NCBI GenBank assembly: GCA_963921795.1
Contig: OY997651.1
Location: 53,130,018-53,194,017 of the forward strand
Length of the DNA: 64,000 nucleotides
From: Nannobrachium achirus
Taxonomy: Eukaryota; Chordata; Actinopteri; Myctophiformes; Myctophidae
Direction: 5' to 3'
A model generated the notes under the pieces. It was not told the origin of the DNA. It worked only from the letters and a program-made list of their open reading frames with translations, and made no database searches. Each line of letters begins with the position of its first letter. Positions within the stretch are counted from its first letter, which is position 1. The position numbers and the translations under genes were made by a program. Shown piece by piece: positions 1 to 10,999 of this stretch.

Positions 1-351
1 CTAGAAATACTGTTCCTACGAAACAATGTGGGCTCGCTCCGAGCTCTTATACCAAACTCTGCTGACATCACCCTATGTAACACCATGTATGGGCACAAAG
101 ATCTACCCTTTGACTGCACCTCATTGGCTAAGGGCCCTGCCTTTGTACTGTCGGGCGGACCTTGGTAGATAAATAAATAATGAAGATAACATAGTGTTCT
201 CGCCTTTCAGGCGAGCCCACAATAAGTGCACAACCCATCTGAAAACCTGTTTATAAGAGTCTTTGAGAGAGATTCCAGTTATAGACTGATCAGGTGGGAC
301 TTCAACCATTGAGAGCTCTCTGTAGGGCCTTCCTGTTCAGCTGTCCCTCCA
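1..351. other. No gene seen; small inverted pair
   Basis: No convincing coding region. A 13-base segment at 25-37 ending TGTGGGCTCGC recurs inverted at 211-223 with one mismatch, and a small hairpin (CTCGCC...GGCGAG) lies at 199-215. This could be a roughly 200-bp miniature element, but no target duplication was found. The stretch lies downstream of the minus-strand rhodanese ORF, and no clear AATAAA was seen on that strand. Confidence 0.3.
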
Positions 352-1038
352 TCAGTTCAGCTGTTCGTTTTTTGCCCAGTCTTGCCATCCGCCGGGGTAA
401 TGCTGTGCATTTTTGTATCCCAGTGAGGTGGCCGTGTCAAGGGCTTTCTTGCTCCTAATCCCAGCCAAGCAGGTGAAGACAATGTTATCTGTCGGCTGGG
501 GCATGTCTCCACCATACTTCTCCTTGAACTCCTCCGGATCCAGTTGGAGGGCAAGGTTCACCTGTTCCAAGGGTACGTTGATGGACCCCGGAATGCTTCC
601 ATACTCTCTGAGCTCCCAGGGCTCCCGGACGTCCAGGACCACTGCCGTCCGTCCGGCCAGGTCCTGCTTCAGTTGGTCATAGGTCACGTCTGCGTGTACT
701 GGAGACGAGCTGTAACACCGTAGCAACAATTCTGTCTTTGAGGTCAGTGCATATGAACAACGTGCGTGAGAGTTGCTGACCAGACTGGACACGGTGGACA
801 GTGATCGTCCCGAGGCACACGCACCACCACAACGACGAACATCTGGGTTCAAGAGCAGACGAGGAATGACACCCGTAGCCCTTAGGCACTTTCTGAGAGC
901 CATAGCAGCACTACTTGTACTTCTAACGCTAGTTGTAGACCTATGTACACGGATTTGATAGCCCGGTGGAGCAGCAGCAGCAGCCAGCAGGAACTTGCAA
1001 TGTCGCTTCACACGCACACCAGTATTGTTGGCATCCAT
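352..1038 (-). CDS. Single-domain rhodanese (thiosulfate sulfurtransferase, TSTD-like), intronless
   Basis: The 228-residue ORF ends in a single rhodanese domain (about residues 117-226). It has the usual opening VVLDVREPWELREYG, the strand-loop GSINVPLEQV, and an active-site loop CLAGIRS with the catalytic Cys at residue 190, followed by the typical end YPGGWQDWAKNE. Known family role: transfer of sulfane sulfur from thiosulfate or persulfides to a thiophilic acceptor such as glutathione. The first 110 residues are rich in Arg, Ser and Ala and lack acidic residues, which suggests a mitochondrial targeting leader. Met46 (901-903) begins MALRKCLRATGVIPR and may be the true start, leaving 183 residues. 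The frame is open and intronless, so this could be a single-exon gene, a terminal exon or an expressed retrocopy. A promoter and poly(A) signal were not identified. Confidence 0.75.
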   Translation of the reverse strand: MDANNTGVRVKRHCKFLLAAAAAPPGYQIRVHRSTTSVRSTSSAAMALRKCLRATGVIPRLLLNPDVRRCGGACASGRSLSTVSSLVSNSHARCSYALTSKTELLLRCYSSSPVHADVTYDQLKQDLAGRTAVVLDVREPWELREYGSIPGSINVPLEQVNLALQLDPEEFKEKYGGDMPQPTDNIVFTCLAGIRSKKALDTATSLGYKNAQHYPGGWQDWAKNEQLN

Positions 1039-1600
1039 CTTTCCAGGTCAGATACTTAAAGGGACTGTACACAGGAAATGCCTTATTTGGGCATTTCCTG
1101 CTCAGAGGCACTAAAAACCTCACCTGATGACCCGTGAAGTTGAGTCAAGTGATGTCATCAGAATCTGCTGCAAATCACATGACAGAGATATATCAGTGTT
1201 TTGATGCTATGCCCTAGACTCTAGGGCCTAGAGTACACCATCTTGTGGGCAGTGTGCCAGGCTATGCCCTAGTGGGCATCGCCATCTTCTGGCTATAATA
1301 ATGATTTCCCTGTCTTTAGTGGAACGCCCCCCACAGCCCTTCAAATAAACAACATTTGTTTGTTTTCTACTTCCTGTGTACATGGTCTTTAAGCTTTGAC
1401 GTTTTGTCCCACATGTTCTTTTCCCCTCTGACAGTGCTCTGCTCCCTCGTAACTCAATGTCCAAGACATTGTTCTTTACTGCTGTTGGCATTATTTGTTT
1501 GGAAACAAAGTTGACTTACTTCATTTCAGATTAATCATAATTTCCTGGAGGACAGAAGGGATTTGCGCTGCTCAGCACATCCTTCGGTTATTTCAAAGAT
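1039..1600. other. Non-coding, no feature recognised
   Basis: No ORF with family resemblance. It contains short direct and inverted CTAGGGC-type words near 1210-1280. It is upstream of the rhodanese ORF and could hold its promoter, but no defined motif can be supported. Confidence 0.3.
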
Positions 1601-1610
1601 TTATCTTGTC

Positions 1611-2090
1611 GTGTATTTCTGGTCATTGAGTGTTGGTGAGTGTTGGTGAAAAGTGTTGGTCGAAGAGATTTGGGCCTTGCCCAAGGCATCTAATGACTCT
1701 TCCACTCGTGGCAGTGGATAGGCATCTTTGCGTGTCACCTGATTTAACCTTCTTCTATCACAGCAGAAGTGCACAGTTCCATCTTTCTTGATGACTATCA
1801 CTGCAGGTGAAGCCCATGGGCTAGAACTCTCCTTGAGAATCCCTTGACTCAACAGGTCTTGGGCATGCATTTTGAACTCTTGGAAGACCTGTGGTGGGAC
1901 TCTACGATGTCTCCGTTTGATGGGGCTGCATCTCCAGTCGGGATGTTATGTACCACTGTTGCTGTATAGCCATAGTCCTGTCCATCTTGTGAGAACACAT
2001 CTCTGTACTTAGTCTGGCATTCTTCAGCCTTGCTCTCGGTTGATTTAGCCCTTTTACATGCAACACGCCCTCATCTTCCTCAAACTCCAC
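1611..2090 (-). mobile_element. Ty3/Gypsy LTR retrotransposon fossil (pol fragment)
   Basis: The minus strand encodes a short stretch of Gypsy-type reverse transcriptase, including the hallmark run SSPWASPAVIVIKKDG followed by RRLNQVTRKDAYPLPR. Further minus-strand sequence up to about 2090 reads like the pol region just before it. Only this pol piece is seen: no LTRs, integrase or gag were recognised on either side. The copy is broken and looks old. Confidence 0.8.
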
Positions 2091-2103
2091 GACTTCTTAC
2101 TCT

Positions 2104-2303
2104 TATCGCAAACTTCATTGAAAACACCCTTGTGACATTATAATCAAGAACTTAGGCAATGTATTATCAAACATCTAAACAACAATATGAACTACAATGT
2201 GCCTATCGCTAACTTCATTGAAAACACCCTTGTGACATTATAATCAAGAACGTAGGCAATGTATTATCAAACATCTAAACAACAATATGAGCTACAGTGT
2301 GCC
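2104..2303. repeat. Tandem duplication, 100-bp unit x2
   Basis: Two head-to-tail copies of a 100-bp unit (2104-2203 and 2204-2303) beginning TATCGC and ending ATGTGCC or GTGTGCC. They differ at only a few positions, so the duplication is recent. Function unknown. Confidence 0.9.
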
Positions 2304-4470
2304 TATAACAGAGTGACAATGACAAACCATGAGTCAGTGTGAAACAAATATGTTTCATGGTCACACACTATTTCAGTAATATAATAAAATGTATCGGTTG
2401 TAAAGGTTTTAGGTTTAGGGCTGGTTTAGGCTATTAACATTGCCATGGGGCTTCGGTCAGAAAGCATGGAGGAGGACCAGTTTGTTTGGGTTTTCATGTT
2501 ATTAAGTTATGGTTTATTCACTATAAAGTGCATTGCGCATTACATTAACTATCTATAAATGCGAGAAGTCTCTGCGTGTCGGTCTGTATTTAATCCGCGT
2601 ATCTCGAGAACTGTTCGTCCCACCGGCTTCAGATTCGGCACACGCGTTCCACACCGCGGTGCGGAGTGCAGTGCCGGGCCTCGACCCGACGCACGGTTTT
2701 CCGAAACCGGCGCAAAATGTTTAGAATCTCCTTATGCGGAGCTGATTGTTGACATCAGGCTGTTCCGGAGGAAATCGGCGCAAGCGCTGACTCATTTTGA
2801 CATCACTTCATAAAAGGCTCTGACATCACGTACACCACTCGGGTCAATGGGCATAAATGGACACAGGCAAACAGATTGTCAAAATGGGTCCTACGACAAC
2901 AGGTATAATGGGGTTTGCATTAAAGGGGGAACCGGCACTGTGTCTGCAGGGCATTCATTCCCTATTTACATTGTTCCCGAGTTGGCCAGGGCGCCGACTA
3001 GACGCTCTTATAAAGCATAAAAACAGCTGAGTTCTAACACATCGCAATAACCAATACACATGGGCAATGAGGAACAACCCACTCAGTGACCATAATGAAT
3101 GTGTGCCCCCAGGACCGGGCTCTCAGACAGGTGTTGCCTCTGCTTCCTCGAGACAAGGACTGAGAGGACTCAGGCAGTTTATATAGAACCAGGCCACTAA
3201 TGATGACTAATGATGGTGAATGGATTAGAGCAGGTGAGGGGGGTGGGGCCAATCGTGGGGAAAGGCCAGGGGGAGGGACTGTCCAGTGTGATCTTTTCTA
3301 CAGCCGCCCCAAATCTGCAAGGATTTAAAGTATAAAGTCATTAGCTACAACAAACGTCACTTTAAAATGCATCTATTACCCGGTTTATCAGGTTCCACAT
3401 TCTCATGTTAAGAGGTGGAATCACATCGGATGCGATGTTATTTGAAAGATTTCACTCGACATGGATATTAATGGAGAGGGACAGGGTCTGTCTGCGTCTT
3501 GAGTCAAGCCCATTTATAGACTCATATTTGTCATATAAGCTTGCAGCTTACAGGGGTTCAAGCAACAATACACAGGAAAACAAAACTTTTTAGCTTTTTC
3601 TGTCTCACACTTAACATAAACATAAAATGTAAAAGACCAGCACTAAAGAATGACGCAATTTGTATTCATGTTTTGTACCTTCTACCTGACAACGCTTAAA
3701 AAGAGTCCTCGTCCTTTCCAGTAGAGAACTAGCACTGATCAAATTTGATGCTAGTTCTTGCCTTGCACAAGCTGTTGAAACGTCTATTAAAAGTTTGGAT
3801 ACCAGTCTGGGACTGCTGCAAAACCGGCGACCACTGCAACGCAATGCAGAAAGTTAGTATTTGGATCGAAACCACACCCTGCCGCCTGACCACACCCCCA
3901 AAAAGCCGGCGATGTTACTTGTGTCAGGTAAGATCAAAAGGAAAATGCCGCCAATAGGTAATTATTTATGCTGACATAAACATGAAGCCAAGCGGTTGAG
4001 CCTTAGAACAGAGCAGTGGTTCACAAACTTGGGTCTGGACCCTAAATGGGTCCCAAGATTATTTTGTGAGTTTCCAAGATGATTTAATAGCAAAATACAA
4101 TAAAAAAAGATCCAACATGCAGTATAAGTGTGTACAGCGTATCTGCACATTTATAAAGTGACAATTTTCATTGTGTCTGTTTGATTTGGATGTGCTTCTG
4201 AATCTGTTTTGCTTCCGCTGTTATCACGAGTCACAACCTATGTGCGGGGGTCAGTAGGTGTGCCTTTGATGTGTCATCTCACTGCGCCAGTGCGCCTGCA
4301 TGTGCTAATGCGCTAATCACAAGTCACATGATGTAAACAACATATGGATGTTAATTTAGGCACGCAAAAAGGAAAAGGGCATTCCTGAGCAACACCCATT
4401 AATGAACTCCACTCTCTTGTAGAACATATGCATAATTGACTTTTGTTTTTAATGAAAACGTTAGGCCCAA
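2304..4470. other. Intergenic, mostly unrecognised
   Basis: No gene is supported. A CpG-rich block at about 2559-2800 stands out from the AT-rich surroundings; its translation has no family I can name. At about 4013 the sequence CAGTGGTTCACAAACTTGGG matches the common end of fish hAT-type miniature elements, but the other end was not found. Confidence 0.3.
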
Positions 4471-4491
4471 ATGACGCCCCTGCCCACCTCA

Positions 4492-5717
4492 TCAGGATCT
4501 GGTGAAGTATCGGGCTGTCAGTTCATGGAGGTTTCCATTTCTGAAGAATGGCTCAGCATGATTAACATTACTGTCAAAGAAGTCCTCGTCCTTAGCAATA
4601 CGCTCACTCTGTGGTGTGCCTGCTTCCGTCCAGAGTACAGAGTCTGCATCGATAAGACCACAGGTATTGAGCTGGCACTGGACCTGGCAGTAATACTGAT
4701 GGGAGGTGTTGAGCTGGCACTGGACCTGGTAGTAATACTGATGGGAGGTGTTGAGCTTGAGCTTGCCATCTTCAGTACTCTGCAGCCACTTCAGTCTCCC
4801 TTCTACATGCCTGGGTGTAACTGGATCCATCCTGATGCAGTAGGGACATTTTATTTCCAGGCATCCTAGCAGTCGCACTGTACAAGAGCATCCGGAGTGG
4901 CACCAATGTAGACAGGGTGTATAAACAGACCCTTTTCTGACCCCAACGTTTTCATGGGAGGAAGCAGTTTCCCTCCTGTACTGCTCCCTGGCCATGTCCA
5001 TCATGATCACAACCCCATGAAGTAGCCGCAGCAAGAACACGTACAACCCTCTGAATAGTAGATCTTCTAAATGAGGCTTTTTGGAGTCTTGTTGGGTGAT
5101 GACTTGCACACTGGTCCGAAATGAGACAGTTATTCTTCCCGTTCTGTATTGGAACCACAACTTGTCCTTACATTTGCTTTTTTTGTAGCATCTTCAACAT
5201 TCCAGCACTCTTCCTCTGTTGTTGCGATGATAATGGACTGGCAGTGACTGACATGCTCCTCGTATGACAATATGGAAAGGTCTTCGTTCAACAAATTATT
5301 CAATAACGGTGGAAACTTGTCAGTGGGCTTGCTCTTAAAAAGCTCAGAGTAAGGCGGCACAAGAGAGTACAGCAGGCTTTGAACCAGACATGCTGAGGTT
5401 ACAGAGGAAAGATGACAACGGTTACTGTGATGGTGGTTCTACTGCATCTCTCCTCGGGACTCTTGCAGCACGGGGGTGACTAGGTCCAGATGCTCCGTCA
5501 ATGCAGTCATCCAAGACTGCCTTCTTTGATTTGTATCACCGAGCGTGCAATATTCAAAGCTCTTGAGTGGAGCTGGGAGCTTCCAGTACGCCTTTTCATT
5601 GGTGACAGTCTTGGAATCTCTGATACGAACTGCAGCCTCGATGAAAAAGAGCACTGCACCAACGTGGGAGTACACCTCACCCAGGCCCGCCTTGCAGTCA
5701 CAATGGGCAGCAAGCAC
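4492..5717 (-). pseudogene. SWIM zinc finger + YqaJ-type nuclease gene, frame-broken
   Basis: Read on minus, three neighbouring ORFs form a known order. At 5717-5439 lies a SWIM-like finger (AHCDCKAGLGEVYSHVGAVLF); the third Cys of the usual CxCx(n)CxH is replaced by Tyr. At 5360-5130 lies the linker that normally precedes the nuclease. At 5160-4492 lies a YqaJ exonuclease core: YRTGRITVS, the catalytic E-x-K in CLEIKCPY, the QVQ helix (YYYQVQCQ), and the terminal LHELTARYFTR. The GATPD motif of the active site is readable only in another frame near 4895, so at least one frameshift lies inside the core. YqaJ-family proteins of this type occur in animal genomes and accompany ISL2EU-type DNA transposons; no transposase or terminal repeats were seen here. 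Most likely a decayed transposon passenger gene or a host pseudogene. Confidence 0.75.
4669..4752 (-). repeat. In-frame 42-bp tandem duplication inside YqaJ core
   Basis: Two copies of a 42-bp unit (4669-4710, 4711-4752) duplicate the 14 residues QLNTSHQYYYQVQC, covering the conserved QVQ helix. The duplication keeps frame but would disturb a real nuclease fold, which supports pseudogene status. Confidence 0.85.
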
Positions 5718-5719
5718 CC

Positions 5720-6448
5720 TCCCAGTGTGTTTGACGATTATCCAAGGAGATGTGGGCTTCTCACATGGCTGCTGTGAGTGTTGGAACTGACAATAGGGAA
5801 AACTGTGATATTACTGTGAACAGACCTTCAGCTTAAAATAAACTCCACTGCACGCATCCTTAATGTAACAATAATAATGTCTGAAATCCAACACATTAAA
5901 AACGTGTATTAGTGTGCTGTCAAACATTGGTATCAAAATGCACTTACCAATAGTAGAAAGTACTCATTATGCAGAATGTCCCATTTCACAAGTTTTCCAA
6001 TGAATAAAATGTAGGAAAAAAAAAACATTTGAAAATAGCAGACGGCTATGAGAGAGAGAGAGAGACCTTTAACCAAGCCTTTATTAACCTTTTGTTTACA
6101 CTAAAACATACATCAAGTAATAATAACGAATAAACTTTCATTATCCGCAAAAAAAGTTATCCGCTTGGATGAGGAGGATTTTGAGCCTTTATCGAATAAA
6201 CTAAATGCGCATAAGTGAATGGAAACGGGTCAGACAATAAATGCGAATAGATTATGACGTTCTAGGTCCATTTCCCCTGCCGCTTAACGACATTGTATAG
6301 CGTTCATAGCCCACAAAACAAACCGGTTGTTTGTTACACACGGAGTGACACGGACCGTGTGTAAATTCCTCCAGTTTTCACCTCCCGGAGTCAAGCAATC
6401 GGTGGCGAACCCTTCCTCATCCCACGGTGTTGCGTGCCTGAAGTGCCC
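5720..6448. other. Non-coding; partial copy of a dispersed hAT-like repeat
   Basis: At 5930-6050 the sequence (ATCAAAATGCACTTACC ... TTTGAAAATAGC) is a diverged copy of the repeat at 11640-11750. A short GA run lies at 6051-6064. No gene seen. Confidence 0.5.
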
Positions 6449-6511
6449 AATCTACAAGCTCACAGCAGCTCGCATCCACGTCTCCGCGCCGCGTTGTGAG
6501 CTTGCAGATCG
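6449..6511. repeat. Short palindromic element (GATCTACAAGCTCAC family)
   Basis: The left arm ATCTACAAGCTCACAGC pairs with the right arm GCGTTGTGAGCTTGCAGAT across a 25-30 base centre. It belongs to the family of tiny hairpins scattered through this window. Confidence 0.8.
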
Positions 6512-6879
6512 ACCACCTGACCTTCCAGAGGACGCTGAAACTTACAGGATGAGCACTGTGCAGCGACGCGACCGAGGTTTTCCACCAGTGAACCGGTAGC
6601 TTTATGTATTGAGAGGAACTCTTGCCAATTTCGTAAGAGACTCGTTGTCAATTGCAATAGGTCTATATTTAAAAGTTATTTGGGGCCATGATGATGACTG
6701 ATAAGTGATAACCCCTTCTTCCCACTACTAGACAGCGACCGAGTCACAGCAGTCAGACGTGCGACCGTCGCTAATTCGAATGACACCCGCAAATGGAAAC
6801 ATGCGGGTGTCATTCTCTGCAGTTCGTATCAGAGATTCCAAGACTGGGCTAAATGTTGCCCTCCCAAAATTGTAAAAAG

Positions 6880-7050
6880 TGATGAGTCATCAACACATCT
6901 TTTCACAGTTTTGGGGGGGCCGATATTTTGCCCTAGGAATGTTTTTCATGCAAAACAAATGCTTGCAATGGATTCAGAATCATGAAGAACCCCTAGTTTG
7001 ACCCCTCGCATGCTACTTACAGCACATTTATTTTCTTTTTTTATATTTTT
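6880..7050. repeat. Dispersed repeat, copy 1 (partner at 50823-50988)
   Basis: About 170 bp starting GATGAGTCATCA and running through GCAAAACAAATGCTT and CCCCTAGTTTGACCCCTC are shared, with scattered changes, with 50823-50988 on the same strand. The family is not recognised. Confidence 0.85.
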
Positions 7051-7378
7051 CTTTCCCTGTATAGTGAAGTCGATGGGACAGTGAACATACAAATGGCCAT
7101 AACTTTTTTTCGCGATGTTTCCGGCAGAGCAGGCCTGTCATTCTGTGGACCTAATGACCAAACTAATAGATAAAACAGAAATAAAAAGTACGGCAAGACA
7201 TCACAGGTATCACCCCTATTCCTTGAGCTTTTGGGCTTGTGGGTCCCTGACAACTCACCTTAGCCAGCAGTAGAATCACCCGGGAAGAGTCACCCAATCA
7301 TGAAATCTCGCCTCTGAGATTTAGTAGTCTCACCGTCAAGTCCTGTGTCAGGTGTTAACTGTCTCAAGAGAGACATTT

Positions 7379-8881
7379 CTAAAATGTTTGGATAGATGAA
7401 TTATGACGAATAAAAAGCCTATAGGCCTACTTACTGTTGTCAATTGGAGACCAATACATCCACGGCTCCCTGGAGTGAACTGGAAATGGTGGGAGTGGTA
7501 CAGCAAGGTTCAGGAAAGCATATCTTACCATGGCCATGTTGTTTATTGAGAAGAGCACAGAACACTGGATCAGACCTGCAGGAGAACAGTTGCCTTGTGA
7601 GATTTACTTAACTGTGCAGCAACGGAACCAGTGGTTTTGGATTTCAGTTAGGATTACCATTGCTCCATACACTGCCGATGGGAAAAACATTCAGTCTGTT
7701 TCTGTAACTTGCTCGAAATATTTTTCCAATCCTGTACAACATTGCTCATGAAAGCATGATCCTTATGGCCACTAGTTTTCTCTATTCTATACTGTACTTT
7801 AAAGTCAGAGGAAAAGGAATGTTTCTGTTTCCCAATTGTTTGGAGGGATATTCTGTCAGGACTGGCAGATGCTTTACAAAAATCAAGAAAGTACAAGGTA
7901 CATTTTGTTTTATATCAAGGTATTGCTGTTTTGCCTCTTGAACCCCACTGCCCCCGCCGGCAGGGGGCAAAAGGTGTTGACCTCTGAACAGCTATCAATA
8001 AATTTCAATCAATATAGACCAAATCAAACTACAATTTCTTTGTTGATTATTGTTACAGTGGGCCTACAGCATAGTAATCAGCTGCCATTGTACTTTTCAT
8101 CCATACATTACTCATATCACAGTATTATTACAACTTATTGTTACTAATTTTTATTATTTTTCACCCTATACTTTAACATTACTAATATTACAGCAGTAAT
8201 CTCACTAAAATATCTGTAGAGTTTACATAGTTTGGAATATGTTCATACAATTTTGCCTATCAATTGTTGACACCTTGGTGAACACTTTCTCTATTCACTA
8301 TATATGTTTTCAATGAAGTCTTGAGGCTCATTCACTATTCAGAAGGCAAGATTTCCATAGGCGGAGGTCATTTTCAATCATCTTTTCCTAGGTAAATGAT
8401 CACAGCAGGACAATTTGGTAAGAGAAATGTGATGTTTTATACTGCATTTATGAATTTTCAGGGGTTAGCATTTGGTGGGACAAGATTAGCCACAATCATT
8501 GTAGTTTTGTGTCCACAACTGTTCTAATTTGGGCATACATTTTAGGCGGATTTTTCCCCTGGACCCCCCTGGGGCTTAAGAGGTTAGACACATTTCTAAA
8601 TAAATTCAAAGATTTTCCAGAGATAATCAGAGATCTACAAGCTCACAACGCATCACCAACATGGAAGAGCCAACATGGAAACAAGTCACCAGGATTTATG
8701 GTGGTATCATTGTTGCTGTTTACATTGATGAGTGATCAAATGATCAAATATTCATACACCAACAAAATCTACAAAATACAAAATGCATCAAAAGGAAAAG
8801 CAATGTATGAAGAAAGACATGTATAAAATATTTGTATAGATGAATTATGACGGAAAAAGCTTATAGTCTACTTACTGTTGT
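7379..8881. other. Non-coding stretch bounded by a repeated 60-bp segment
   Basis: A segment with GATGAATTATGACG and CTACTTACTGTTGT occurs at 7379-7440 and again at 8822-8881. Between them no gene is supported. An isolated arm of the short palindrome family (GATCTACAAGCTCACAACGC) sits at 8633-8652, right after a CCCCTGGACCCCCCTGGGG tract. Confidence 0.5.
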
Positions 8882-8908
8882 TTAGATGACCAGATGTTTG
8901 AGTCTTCA

Positions 8909-8981
8909 TCATCATCATCATCATCATCAACCTGAAAACTGGAATTGATCCTTGGTGGGTGGATGGATGGATGGATGGATG
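8909..8981. repeat. Microsatellites (ATC)n and (GGAT)n
   Basis: A run of ATC units at 8909-8931 and a run of GGAT units at 8958-8981, separated by about 26 bp. Confidence 0.9.
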
Positions 8982-9179
8982 GATATTCCATTAGATACTC
9001 TACATAATTACGTCAACACGCAATTACATCACAACATTGTCATCACGACCAGTGTAACTGTCGTTTAAAAGTAACCGTCCAATTAGCAAAGTGTCATTCA
9101 AGGACTTGTTCCAAACTGTTGCTTAAGAAACCTATCCAGTAAATGTGTTCCACTGATTCAAGGTGGTGCTGTGTGTGAA

Positions 9180-10220
9180 ATGTTTCACTGGACAATAGAT
9201 CTGAAAGGAGGACCTAAATAGTACTACCATGCAGCTGTGGTAGTTGGACACAAGCTTTACTCATTTGGATACAACAACCACATGAACAACAGAGATCAAA
9301 TCGAAGTACACATCTTCAACACATTGTCCTTGCGTTGGAGGAAGTTGCCCTCAGTTACCAATGGAAGAGGACACAGTCCCTTTGAGGTTCCCTCCAGGCG
9401 CTATGGCCACACAGCTGTGCTGGTTGAAGAAATTGTCTACATCTGGGGGGGATGGTATTCTTACTGCAATGTGCTTTATGCCTTTGATGTCGACACCCAC
9501 AGCTGGTTCAAACCCAAGGTTTCTGGGACTATTCCAGGAGCAAGGAGGTTCCACTCAGCCTGTGTCCTGGAGAGGGTCATGTATGTGTTTGGAGGACAAA
9601 CCCAGCTGACTGGAAATAATAATGATATGTACAAGTTGGACACCAGCATAATGGTCTGGTCTTTAATTAACATCAGAGGAACTCCACCACCTGCTTCAAG
9701 AGGTCACTCTGCCACCATCATTGGAACAAAGATGATTGTATTTGGGGGTTATGGGGGTGTCTGCAACAACAGCGTCACAGTGTTTGACACAGAGACCAAC
9801 GGCTGGTTGACAAAGCCTTCTGGACACCTCCTCCCAGCTGGACGCTGTAGTCATTCAGCCTTTGCCTACAATGGAGAGCTGTACATATTTGGTGGCTACG
9901 GGAACAGGAACCAGTACTTCAATGATCTGTGGAAATTCAGTCCAGAGGCCTTTTCCTGGAAGCAGGTTGAACCCAAGGGGAAAGACCCCCGTAGGATGCA
10001 TGGGATGTGCTGTAGCATGGTGGGAGATTGTATTATCATCCATGGAGGACACACAGTAAACTACCTCATTCCTGGTGACCTGTACATCCTAGACTTAAAT
10101 CCCAGCCTGAAGATGTTATGCAAGCTAGCAGTCACTCAGCATGGTCTGGAGCAGTCTGAACTCCCACATGACATCAGGTGGGAACTGAAAGCCATAACTA
10201 CCAACAGCAACAGAAAATAA
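9180..10220 (+). pseudogene. KLHDC3-like: KLHDC3 (Peas) intronless retrocopy
   Basis: The plus strand encodes a kelch beta-propeller that follows KLHDC3 closely: VGHKLYSFGYN, DVHIFN-like EVHIFNTLSLRW, CNVLYAFDVDTHSWF, SGTIPGARRFHSACVL, YIFGGYGNRNQYFNDLWKF, and the end LCKLAVTQHGLEQSELPHDI. The family member is a substrate receptor for a cullin-2 ubiquitin ligase that recognises C-terminal glycine degrons. Known KLHDC3 genes have many introns; this copy has none, so it arose by reverse transcription. The ancestral start at 9180-9182 (ATGTTTCACTGGACA) runs into an in-frame TAG at 9219-9221. Translation from Met at 9237 still gives 327 residues against about 380 in the usual protein. Several blades are shortened relative to the family. 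It is either a retropseudogene with a well-kept frame or an N-truncated retrogene. Confidence 0.85.
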
Positions 10221-10908
10221 CAACATTCATCAAAGATGGGGTGACATGAAATCACAACGTGAGCTTGCAGAAAGGCTATTTTTACCAAAGATGTTTGATT
10301 GTAAACAGGAGCAGCCCTAGTACAGAGCTTTGGTGGATCTCTGTCAACTAAGCTATATCAAAACTGCTGTCATGATTACATCCACACACAATGTGAATAT
10401 TATTTAGAGTTGAAATGACTTATGAAGTGATCTATGACCTTCCCCAAGCAATAATAAAATAAAAAATATAATAAATCTCCCCTATAAAATAACAACAACA
10501 TGACATTTACTTCAGTAAAACTCTGCATAAAACCTAAACTTATTCTAAAAGTAGCGTTGTATATAAGAAAAAACTACTGCAAAAAGTAGCGTCAGAAAAT
10601 GGCCACCTTCAGTGAGTTCCGAACCCACAAACTAGTGGGAACAATGGACTGATAGTGTAATGATGAACCGAAATAAATTCATCTCTAAATGTGGAGTATG
10701 CATCGGCCCTACGTTTGCACACCGAGTTTAGAGATGGATGAATTAAGACTGAATGAAAGTGAAACAAAGATTCTCTCTCTCTTTTTTTACTGTGTAGAGT
10801 AGACCCTTTACCACTCAGAATCACCTGCTGTATTAAAGCCTGCAAACTTAAATGTAGACCAACTCACCTTTGTACGAAAATAAATGTTTTGGTCCCCTGC
10901 ACCTGGCC
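10221..10908. other. Downstream of KLHDC3 copy; no gene
   Basis: AT-rich sequence with AATAAA words near 10450 that could serve or derive from the retrocopy's transcript end. A right-hand arm of the short palindrome family (CACAACGTGAGCTTGCAGA) is at 10253-10271. Confidence 0.4.
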
Positions 10909-10985
10909 TAGCCTCGTAAACCACCAACTTCCGTAAATCCAGAAGGATGACAATGTTTTCCGGAGGTTGGTGGTTTACTGGGCTA
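10909..10985. mobile_element. 77-bp palindromic micro-element
   Basis: The ends are inverted repeats: TAGCCTCGTAAACCACCAAC on the left, and the reverse complement of TAGCCCAGTAAACCACCAAC on the right. The flanks CACCTGGCC (10900-10908) and CCCCTGGCC (10986-10994) match at 8 of 9 bases, as expected for a target-site duplication. At 77 bp it is far too short to code, so it is a non-autonomous DNA element. Confidence 0.65.
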
Positions 10986-10999
10986 CCCCTGGCCTCTCA

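Noticed and set aside
2533-2813. CpG-rich ORFs with ISRTVRPTGFRFGT
   Set aside because: Two overlapping frames, no domain, no splice sites. Probably part of a dispersed repeat, but I could not identify it.
4471-4869. 132-residue plus-strand ORF
   Set aside because: Antisense shadow of the YqaJ nuclease core, which is clearly coded on minus.
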